From positions 1 through 11,293 of the forward strand of contig DEIW01000174.1 in the NCBI GenBank assembly GCA_002352705.1: a stretch of 11,293 nt of DNA. Reading direction: 5' to 3'. Below are positions 1-5,265 of this stretch, one piece after another; the first letter of the stretch is position 1, and each line of letters opens with the position of its first letter. The stretch comes from Bacteroidales bacterium UBA2764. GTDB lineage: Bacteria; Bacteroidota; Bacteroidia; Bacteroidales; Paludibacteraceae. A model generated the notes under the pieces. It ran no database searches, was not told where the DNA came from, and worked only from the letters and a program-made list of their open reading frames with translations. Position numbers and translations under genes: made by a program.

Positions 1-90
1 AGTGCGTGATAAGTGCGTGATAAGTGCGTGATAAGTGCGAGATAAGTGCGTGATTATCGAGGTTATCAAGAGGTTATCAAGTGATTATCC
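1..90. repeat. 11-bp phased tandem repeat array, cut by the left edge
   Basis: The first 55 bases are five copies of an 11-bp unit, AGTGCGTGATA. Copies 1-3 are identical, copy 4 has one change (T to A), and copy 5 ends in TT. The array continues in a diverged form as ATCGAGGTT, ATCAAGAGGTT, ATCAAGTGATT and ATCC, keeping close to the 11-bp step. The left half carries GATAA on the plus strand and the right half carries TTATC on the plus strand, so the two halves are partly complementary and could pair. No reading frame or family is recognised. The true length is unknown because the array reaches position 1. Confidence 0.85.
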
Positions 91-190
91 TGACCCCGTT
101 CGTAACTCATGATACTCGCTCTCCTGTCCCGTTTAGTAGGTGTTTCAGGTTTAATGTATGTGCATGCGCGCAAAATTTTCTTTGGATTTA

Positions 191-222
191 TTTGCATATG
201 TGAGAATTTTTTTGTACCTTTG
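191..222 (+). promoter_or_regulatory. Bacteroidetes-type promoter of the DUF3078 gene
   Basis: A TTTG at 191-194 and TACCTTTG at 215-222 are separated by 20 bases. This matches the Bacteroidetes housekeeping sigma consensus TTTG-N19/20-TAnnTTTG. Transcription would start near 228-230. The resulting leader of about 65 nt is poor in G and contains four CAAAC blocks, so it should be unstructured. That is a common arrangement for well-expressed Bacteroidetes genes that lack a Shine-Dalgarno sequence. Confidence 0.8.
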
Positions 223-294
223 TGCCCGATTTTGAAAACTATGTTTCAAACAATTACAAACAATAACAAACTATTCAAACAATTAATTTCTAAT

Positions 295-1500
295 ATGAAT
301 CGTAAATTTTTATCTGTAGCGTTATGCTTAATGGCAACGCTGACAATGACCGCACAGGATGTGGATAAGGCTCTTGTTACCGACAAGGCTGCGGCTGCCG
401 AGAAAGCTGCGGGAGATCTGAAGAAACTGGAGGACGGCGAGAAGGCCTGGAAATTTGACGGTACGGTAGGCCTGAATGCGGCTGCTACCGGCCTGGTAAA
501 CTGGGCTGCCGGTGGTAAGAACAATGTTAACGGAATCGCTTACGCCAAACTGCATTTGTTGTATCATAAAGATGCAATCGCATGGGAAACGAACTTTGAT
601 ACCGACTTCGGATTGACCTGGATTGACCAGAAAGAGGACGCATTCCAGAAATCAAGTGATAATATCAAATTGGCAACCAAATTCGGTTGGGAGTTTAAGA
701 AAAACTGGTATCTGACCGTTTTGGGAGGTTTCCAGAGCCAGTATGCCCTCGGTCGCAACTACGTGGAAGGCTACAACAACATTATCTCCAAATGGCTGGC
801 TCCTTCTTACACCGATATCTCTGTCGGTATTGACTATAAGTACAGTTACAACGGCGCTGACTTCTCCGTTTATCTCTCTCCGATTGCCGGACGTATTTCA
901 ACGGCCTATACGGGCAAGGCTTGGAATGAGAAATATACCAAAGAGGCTTGGCTCGCTGCGGATCCTACGCGTACTCCGGATATGTGGAATGATGCGGTGT
1001 TTGAGTCTTTGATTGCTAAACAAGAGGACCTGCGTAGCACTTTGCAGCAGACGATAGGTACCTACACATATGATGCAGGCGGAAAGCAAGTGCTGCGTAA
1101 TTTCCGTGCAGAGTTCGGTTTGAGTTTTAAGGGCGGTATCGCTTATACCTATAAAGATATGAAACTCAGTACGACTCTGGCTCTCTTTACTCCGTATCAG
1201 GGTAAGGGATTCGATGTAAAGCAAGCTTTCCTCGATAACGGAGGCACTGAGGCAGACTGGAATGCAAAGCCTATAGAGCAGACGTATTTTGCGTATTCGA
1301 ACAGTAACCGTTATTTCGGTCATTTTGACGTAGATTGGGATGTAGCGCTGAGTTATCAGTTCCTGAAATGTCTGCAGGTAACGCTTCAGACAAGTCTGAA
1401 ATACTACAACGGAACGCTTGTGGCTAATCGCGACGGCGAGTTAGCAGAGCGCGTACAGTTCAAGGGCGTAATCGGTATCGGCGTAGGATATAGTTTCTAA
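295..1500 (+). CDS. DUF3078 family secreted / outer-membrane beta-barrel-type protein
   Basis: A 401-residue protein. I place the start at 295 because it gives a proper signal peptide: MNRK, then a hydrophobic core (FLSVALCLMATLTM) and a likely cleavage after TAQ near residue 21. The frame is open further upstream, but that stretch would cross the promoter. After a short Ala/Lys/Glu-rich linker (about 22-55) comes the DUF3078 signature with NWAAGG at about 69-74. Many alternating aromatic strands follow (such as KNWYLTVLGGFQSQYALG, DFSVYLSPIAG and AEFGLSFKGG). The protein ends in GIGVGYSF; a C-terminal Phe after an amphipathic strand is the usual signal for outer-membrane barrel assembly. The family is widespread in Bacteroidetes, and no biochemical function is known to me. 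The segment at about 205-260 (KAWNEKYTKEAWLAADPTRT and onward) looks like a long inserted loop. The family call is firm; outer-membrane placement is inference. No clear terminator follows, so read-through into the next genes is possible. Confidence 0.82.
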   Translation: MNRKFLSVALCLMATLTMTAQDVDKALVTDKAAAAEKAAGDLKKLEDGEKAWKFDGTVGLNAAATGLVNWAAGGKNNVNGIAYAKLHLLYHKDAIAWETNFDTDFGLTWIDQKEDAFQKSSDNIKLATKFGWEFKKNWYLTVLGGFQSQYALGRNYVEGYNNIISKWLAPSYTDISVGIDYKYSYNGADFSVYLSPIAGRISTAYTGKAWNEKYTKEAWLAADPTRTPDMWNDAVFESLIAKQEDLRSTLQQTIGTYTYDAGGKQVLRNFRAEFGLSFKGGIAYTYKDMKLSTTLALFTPYQGKGFDVKQAFLDNGGTEADWNAKPIEQTYFAYSNSNRYFGHFDVDWDVALSYQFLKCLQVTLQTSLKYYNGTLVANRDGELAERVQFKGVIGIGVGYSF

Positions 1501-1534
1501 TGAGTCACTAAGCCATGTCCCGGATAAATGGCAC

Positions 1535-1558
1535 ATGGTAAATGACCAAATGGTAAAT
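1535..1558. repeat. Intergenic repeat, copy 1 (15-bp unit GGTAAATGACCAAAT)
   Basis: This gap holds one full unit GGTAAATGACCAAAT followed by a partial unit GGTAAAT. The 24-bp block 1535-1558 is identical to 3705-3728 in the gap after rny. Each unit has near-palindromic ends (TGGT...ACCA). The block lies between the DUF3078 stop codon and the start of the next gene. Confidence 0.85.
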
Positions 1559-1561
1559 TAG

Positions 1562-1837
1562 ATGCAGGCTCTTTCGGAACTCTCACAGAATGTTCGTCTT
1601 CTATTGGAACGCTATACGGCGTTGCGGGAGGAGAATGAGCATTTGCGGGAGGAAATTGAGCACCAACGCGCAGAATTAGTCCGCACGCACAGCGAGTTGG
1701 CGGAGTTACAACAGAAGAATAAACGTATTGCCATGGCGAACGCCTTGATATCCGCAGAGGGTACTGAAGAGGCATATAAGCGCATTAATGCACTTATTGC
1801 ACAACTGGATAGGGCAATAGGCGCCCTGAAACGCTAA
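1562..1837 (+). CDS. Small coiled-coil protein upstream of ZapA (ZapB-like in character)
   Basis: A 91-residue protein made almost entirely of heptad-rich helix. Residues 1-60 are Leu/Glu/Arg-rich (LLLERYTALREENEHLREEI and onward) and should form a parallel coiled coil. A short Gly break near residue 66 is followed by a second helix (EEAYKRINALIAQLDRAIGA). There is no signal peptide or membrane segment. It sits 17 nt before zapA and probably belongs to the same transcript. Small coiled-coil proteins in front of zapA are common in Bacteroidetes, and size and shape recall the ZapA partner ZapB. A role in Z-ring support is therefore a reasonable guess from context, but no sequence signature proves it. 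Start at 1562: the first ATG of the frame, directly after a TAG at 1559-1561, with no clear ribosome-binding site. Confidence 0.7.
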   Translation: MQALSELSQNVRLLLERYTALREENEHLREEIEHQRAELVRTHSELAELQQKNKRIAMANALISAEGTEEAYKRINALIAQLDRAIGALKR

Positions 1838-1854
1838 AGCAAAAGGTACAAAGG

Positions 1855-2163
1855 ATGATTTCCGACAAGCAACATATCAACCTGCATTTGGATGCCCACA
1901 CTGTAGGCTTGGATGTCTTGCGCGACCAGGAACCGAATTATCGCAAAGCGGCTGAATTGCTGAACAGACGTTATCAGTATTATCTCAAGTTGCGCCCTAA
2001 CGCCTCGGCTGAACAGTTGTGGATGTACACGGCACTGGAAGTGGCTGTCGCTTTGCAATCGGATGCTCGTGAGAAAAGCCTGGTGCCTGTTGAGGCTGCC
2101 TTGAAAGAACTGAACAAACAGATATTAACAACAATTACTAATAACGATAAAGAACAACAATGA
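1855..2163 (+). CDS. zapA: Cell division protein ZapA
   Basis: A 102-residue protein with the ZapA layout. An N-terminal beta region (KQHINLHLDAHTVGLDVLRD, about 5-24) is followed by YRKAAELLNRRYQYYLK, which corresponds to the conserved section around 'E.YVRKAAKLINERL' in the family. A long C-terminal helix follows (LWMYTALEVAVALQSDAREK and onward), used for dimer and tetramer coiled coils. ZapA binds FtsZ and bundles protofilaments at the Z-ring in the cytoplasm. Start at 1855 is supported by the AAAGG stretch just before the ATG. The stop overlaps the rny start as ATGA (2160-2163), so translation is probably coupled. The zapA-rny neighbourhood is typical of Bacteroidales, which strengthens the call. 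Confidence 0.85.
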   Translation: MISDKQHINLHLDAHTVGLDVLRDQEPNYRKAAELLNRRYQYYLKLRPNASAEQLWMYTALEVAVALQSDAREKSLVPVEAALKELNKQILTTITNNDKEQQ

Positions 2164-3683
2164 TCCTACCAATTATTTGTGCAGTAGGCGGCCTCCTGTT
2201 GGGAGCCGGAGGCTACTACCTCATCACACGTGCTATCGGAGCCAATCTCGTTAAGAAAGCGGCGGAAGAAGCTGAAGTGGTGAAGAAGAACAAGATTGTT
2301 GAGGCTAAGGAGAAATTTATCGCCCTCAAGCTTGAGCATGACAATGCCGTGCGAGAGCAGGACAAAAGAATACAGCAACATGAGCAGCGTCTGCAACAAC
2401 GCGAGCAACAGCTTAATCAACGTCAGGGAGATATCCAGAGAAGTCTCAACGAAGTAAATCAAAAAACGCAGGCTATAGAGCAGCGTCAACAAGCGCTGGA
2501 CTATAAGCAGCAAGAAGTGGAGAAAATGCATCATGAGGCGGAAAAACAGCTCGAGCAATTGAGCGGAATGTCTGCCGAGGAAGCAAAGAAACAGCTTGTC
2601 GAAGCCTTGAAAGACGAAGCCAAGACCTCCGCAATGTCTTATATCAATGAGATTATGGATAATGCTCGTCTGGAAGCTAACAAAGAGGCGAAGAAAATCA
2701 TTATCCAAACCATCCAACGTGTGGCGTCCGAGACCGCAGCCGAGAGTACGGTTTCCGTCTTCCATATCGAGAATGACGAAGTGAAAGGACGTATTATCGG
2801 TCGAGAGGGACGTAATATTCGTGCCCTGGAGGCTGCTACAGGAGTAGAGATTGTCGTGGATGACACACCGGAGGCCATCACTCTGTCTGCCTTCGACCCC
2901 GTTCGTCGTGAGATAGCACGTCTGGCTTTGCACCAACTGGTACAAGACGGCCGTATTCACCCGGCGCGTATTGAGGAAGTCGTAGCAAAAGTCACCAAGC
3001 AGGTTGAAGAGGAAATTGTCGAAACAGGTAAGCGCACAACGATTGACCTCGGCATCCATGGACTGCACCCGGAGTTGATTCGTCTTGTGGGAAAAATGAA
3101 ATACCGTTCTTCCTATGGTCAGAACTTGCTTCAGCACTCCCGAGAAACAGCCAATCTGTGTGCCGCTATGGCTGGCGAGTTAGGTTTGAATGTCAAAGCT
3201 GCCAAACGCGCAGGATTACTTCATGACATCGGAAAAGTGGCTGATGACGATGTAGAACTGCCGCACGCAGAACTTGGAATGAAATTATGCGAGAAATACG
3301 GCGAGAAACCGGATATCTGCAACGCGGTTGGCGCTCACCACGACGAGTGTGAGATGACAACGATCATTGCACCAATTGTACAGGCGTGCGATGCTATTTC
3401 AGGAGCCCGTCCGGGAGCCCGTCGCGAGATAGTGGAGAGTTATGTGAAACGTCTAAATGATTTGGAGAACTTGGCGATGTCCTTCCCCGGAGTGGTGAAG
3501 ACTTATGCTTTGCAAGCCGGACGAGAGTTGCGTGTCATTGTGGGAGCCGATAAGATCTCCGATAAAGATACAGAGTTGCTGTCTTTCGATCTGGCAAAAC
3601 GTATTCAAGACGAAATGACTTATCCGGGACAAGTCAAAGTGACTGTCATCCGAGAGGTCCGCGCTGTGAATGTAGCCAAGTAA
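2160..3683 (+). CDS. rny: Ribonuclease Y
   Basis: A 507-residue membrane-anchored endoribonuclease that starts mRNA decay at the inner face of the membrane. In order: one N-terminal membrane segment (about 3-24, with Gly-rich GGLLLGAGGYYL); a long coiled coil (about 28-165), very rich in Gln/Glu (repeated QQREQQ-type runs); a KH RNA-binding domain with GRIIGREGRN around 210-219 (GREG at 214-217); and an HD metal-phosphohydrolase domain with H326 (QHSRETANLCA), H355-D356 (GLLHDIGK) and GAHHDE further on. The C-terminal region ends in QVKVTVIREVRAVNVAK, as in the family. Length is close to the usual 510-520 residues. The start forms an ATGA overlap with zapA, so the two are probably translated together. 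All catalytic motifs are intact. Confidence 0.97.
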   Translation: MILPIICAVGGLLLGAGGYYLITRAIGANLVKKAAEEAEVVKKNKIVEAKEKFIALKLEHDNAVREQDKRIQQHEQRLQQREQQLNQRQGDIQRSLNEVNQKTQAIEQRQQALDYKQQEVEKMHHEAEKQLEQLSGMSAEEAKKQLVEALKDEAKTSAMSYINEIMDNARLEANKEAKKIIIQTIQRVASETAAESTVSVFHIENDEVKGRIIGREGRNIRALEAATGVEIVVDDTPEAITLSAFDPVRREIARLALHQLVQDGRIHPARIEEVVAKVTKQVEEEIVETGKRTTIDLGIHGLHPELIRLVGKMKYRSSYGQNLLQHSRETANLCAAMAGELGLNVKAAKRAGLLHDIGKVADDDVELPHAELGMKLCEKYGEKPDICNAVGAHHDECEMTTIIAPIVQACDAISGARPGARREIVESYVKRLNDLENLAMSFPGVVKTYALQAGRELRVIVGADKISDKDTELLSFDLAKRIQDEMTYPGQVKVTVIREVRAVNVAK

Positions 3684-3690
3684 TCGTGCT

Positions 3691-3730
3691 TGGTAAATAA
3701 CTAAATGGTAAATGACCAAATGGTAAATGA
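3691..3730. repeat. Intergenic repeat, copy 2 (15-bp unit in tandem)
   Basis: Two and a half copies of the 15-bp unit: GGTAAATAACTAAAT, GGTAAATGACCAAAT, then GGTAAATGA. The block 3705-3728 is an exact 24-bp match to 1535-1558. It begins 7 bases after the rny stop codon and runs directly into the terminator hairpin. Confidence 0.88.
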
Positions 3731-3761
3731 AAGGACTTCTGCCTACAGGTAGAAGTCCTTT
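3730..3761. terminator. Strong hairpin terminator between rny and convergent trmN6
   Basis: AAAGGACTTCT (3730-3740) is perfectly complementary to AGAAGTCCTTT (3751-3761). The inner bases GCC...GGT extend the stem to about 14 pairs with a TACA loop. Flanking A-runs and T-runs let it work from both sides: TTTGCTAATTCTT follows on the plus strand and TTTCATTTACCATTT on the minus strand. It would end rny transcription and, in the other direction, trmN6. The right arm and loop lie inside the last codons of trmN6. Confidence 0.85.
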
Positions 3762-4459
3762 GCTAATTCTTGATATTGGAGGCTGCGGCCTCCTTTTTCG
3801 TCCTCCAAGACAAGGGTTTCTTCTGCGGTCGGTATATCGGTATAACGATATTCCGATTTCTCGAATTGTAATAACACTCTACGCGCCGGTTTCGTCTCTT
3901 TCGAAAAGACGCGCGTCACGCGCGTACAATATAAGGAATAGTGTGCTGCAATCTCCCGCATCTCTTCTTCTGCTTCGGCGGGCAGGATAATCGCCAAATA
4001 CCCATGTTCTTTCAACAGCCGTGCACTGTGCATCGCCAGCTCCTCATAACTCAGGCAGTCCGTGTGGCGAGCCAGTTCGCGTCCCTTGTCGGGATTCTTC
4101 AGACTGTTCTGGAAATACGGAGGATTACTGACTATGAGGTCGTATGAGTATTCGGGATTCCATTCTTGTACTCGCGCCGCAAAAGACCGGACACCGTTTT
4201 CTTTCGCCTGTTCTACTGCGGCATCGTCTATGTCAATCCCTTCTACTTTCGCTTCTGGGTAACGCTGCATTAGCATCCGAGCAATCAGTCCGCTACCGGT
4301 ACCAATATCCAAAATGCTTTCTACTTTGAGCGGAGCGGTCTTTTGACTTTGAGCGGAGCGGTCTATAAGAGCCCAACAACCGATAAGCACACCGTCGGTG
4401 CCTACTTTCATGGCGCACTTGCTGTCCTCTATGTAAAATTGTTTAAAGCGAAAGCTCAT
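3743..4459 (-). CDS. trmN6: tRNA1(Val) (adenine(37)-N6)-methyltransferase, TrmN6/YfiC family
   Basis: A 238-residue SAM-dependent methyltransferase of the class that makes m6A37 in tRNA1(Val). It begins with the family start MSFRFKQFYIEDSKCAMKVG, which is why I chose the ATG at 4459 over one 24 codons upstream that lies inside the neighbouring gene. Motif I is DIGTGSG (51-57), the acidic ribose contact is in GIDIDD (74-79), and the N6-adenine motif is NPPY (112-115). The C-terminus KDFYL is usual for Bacteroidetes members. Oddity: residues 32-46 (IDRSAQSQKTAPLKV) are an extra linker encoded by a 23-bp tandem duplication read in two frames. It lies between the GCWA segment and motif I, where other family members have a much shorter loop. 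The start overlaps the upstream membrane-protein gene by 17 nt, and the last codons lie in the convergent terminator. It probably depends on the promoter at 5200-5230. Confidence 0.9.
   Translation of the reverse strand: MSFRFKQFYIEDSKCAMKVGTDGVLIGCWALIDRSAQSQKTAPLKVESILDIGTGSGLIARMLMQRYPEAKVEGIDIDDAAVEQAKENGVRSFAARVQEWNPEYSYDLIVSNPPYFQNSLKNPDKGRELARHTDCLSYEELAMHSARLLKEHGYLAIILPAEAEEEMREIAAHYSLYCTRVTRVFSKETKPARRVLLQFEKSEYRYTDIPTAEETLVLEDEKGGRSLQYQELAKDFYL
4323..4364 (-). repeat. 23-bp tandem duplication inside trmN6
   Basis: Two adjacent 23-bp units on the minus strand share the 19-mer AGACCGCTCCGCTCAAAGT (plus coordinates 4346-4364 and 4323-4341) and differ at two positions in the last four bases. 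Because 23 is not a multiple of three, copy 1 is read as DRSAQSQ and copy 2 as KTAPLKVE. Confidence 0.9.
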
Positions 4460-5171
4460 AATGCTCGTGTTCGCAGCTGTGCTCGTGGGAGTGATGACCT
4501 TCAACAAGGCTATGAATAGCCAGATATACACCTAAAATAATGAAAAGCACCGCGCATATATGACGGAACCATTTTTCGAAAGTCTGCATCTTGCTCGTCA
4601 GATTGCCGATACTGACAGCGCTGTAACTTACGAGCCATGCAATCAGCATTATTGGCAGACCTGTTCCTAATCCGAACACCACCGGCATTAACCAGTTCCA
4701 TGTGTTTGGCAGCGTCAGCGTGATATCTATCATCGTCAGAAAATATACTAAACGGTGAGGACAGAACGCGATGGCAAAGAAAATACCTAAGATAAACGAC
4801 CATAACCAACTGGCGTCCGAATCGGCACTCTTTAGAAACTTGCTGATTCCGTGGTCATGCTCATGATGATGACGGCCGCTAATAAGGAGCACTATTCCGC
4901 ATACCAGCATAAATGCTGCCAGAATTGGTTCTCCCCAGTGGGCGAGTACATGCTGAATGCCCTCTGTTTGCGCCCCCATAAGGAACGGGATGCTGAGTAA
5001 TATATACGTAGCTAGTTTGCCAAGGACAAACATCAATCCGTTGGTCAATACTTTGCGTTTGTTGTTGATTTCTTTATCTATATAACTGATGGCTGTAATG
5101 CTGGTCATCAGCGTACAAGGGTCAAGAATGGTCAACAAACCCAATAATAAAGCTGTTAAAATCTGTACCAT
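4443..5171 (-). CDS. CcdA/DsbD-like membrane protein with His-rich metal-binding segments
   Basis: A 242-residue integral inner-membrane protein with about six hydrophobic segments. It resembles the transmembrane domain of CcdA/DsbD and the related ArsG-type permeases of Bacteroidetes. Paired-cysteine motifs typical of that fold are DPCT (Cys19, first helix) and AFCPHR (Cys137, fourth helix). GLGTGLPIMLIAWLVSYSAV and the last helix (ICAVLFIILGVYLAI) also fit. Two metal-binding-like segments stand out: HHHEHDHG (101-108) in the loop after helix 3, and a C-terminal tail HHSHEHSCEHEH (227-238). CcdA-type proteins carry electrons across the membrane through the two cysteines; the His-rich parts suggest handling of a soft or transition metal such as Ni, Co, Zn or Cu. 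Substrate is unknown, and TauE/SafE-type automatic labels are possible. Start at 5171 lies about 23 nt after the predicted transcription start. It overlaps trmN6 at its 3' end. Confidence 0.75.
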   Translation of the reverse strand: MVQILTALLLGLLTILDPCTLMTSITAISYIDKEINNKRKVLTNGLMFVLGKLATYILLSIPFLMGAQTEGIQHVLAHWGEPILAAFMLVCGIVLLISGRHHHEHDHGISKFLKSADSDASWLWSFILGIFFAIAFCPHRLVYFLTMIDITLTLPNTWNWLMPVVFGLGTGLPIMLIAWLVSYSAVSIGNLTSKMQTFEKWFRHICAVLFIILGVYLAIHSLVEGHHSHEHSCEHEHYELSL

Positions 5172-5199
5172 AAACGCCTGTAAATCTCAAAAACGGCTG

Positions 5200-5230
5200 C
5201 AAAGGTACAAAAATATTTGCATATATCAAA
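5200..5230 (-). promoter_or_regulatory. Promoter for the CcdA-like gene and trmN6
   Basis: On the minus strand TTTG (plus 5227-5230) and TACCTTTG (plus 5200-5207) are separated by exactly 19 bases, matching the Bacteroidetes consensus. The expected start is near 5193-5195, giving a leader of about 23 nt. It lies within the plus-strand promoter of the histidine kinase. Confidence 0.82.
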
Positions 5231-5247
5231 ATTTATCAGTAATTTTG
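5216..5247 (+). promoter_or_regulatory. Promoter for the sensor histidine kinase
   Basis: TTTG (5216-5219), 20 bases, then TAATTTTG (5240-5247). Transcription would begin around 5253-5255, so the leader before the ATG at 5266 is only about 12 nt. The minus-strand TTTG (5227-5230) falls between its two boxes, so polymerases bound to the two promoters should exclude each other. Confidence 0.78.
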
Positions 5248-5265
5248 CACCGCAAAATTGGTAAA

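Noticed and set aside
1..90. CRISPR array
   Set aside because: Units are 11 bp, directly adjacent and without unique spacers.
1..90. Firm call of a replication origin with DnaA boxes
   Set aside because: The cores share TTATC only and do not match TTATnCACA; no dnaA or other origin gene is present.
109..294. Longer start for the DUF3078 protein at 109
   Set aside because: It would translate through a consensus promoter (191-222) and the A/C-rich leader and would bury the signal peptide.
1513..1538. Terminator after the DUF3078 gene (CCATGT/ACATGG)
   Set aside because: Stem of only 6 pairs, long loop, and no T-run.
2166..3137. 323-codon open frame on the minus strand opposite rny
   Set aside because: Leu-rich shadow of the coiled-coil and KH coding sequence; no family resemblance, and rny is unmistakable.
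4460..4531. Extended start of TrmN6 at 4531
   Set aside because: The extra 24 residues lie inside the upstream gene and the family start MSFRFKQFY fits position 4459.
5089..5265. Extended start of the histidine kinase at 5089
   Set aside because: It overlaps the divergent gene and both promoters; the hydrophobic N-terminus begins at 5266.
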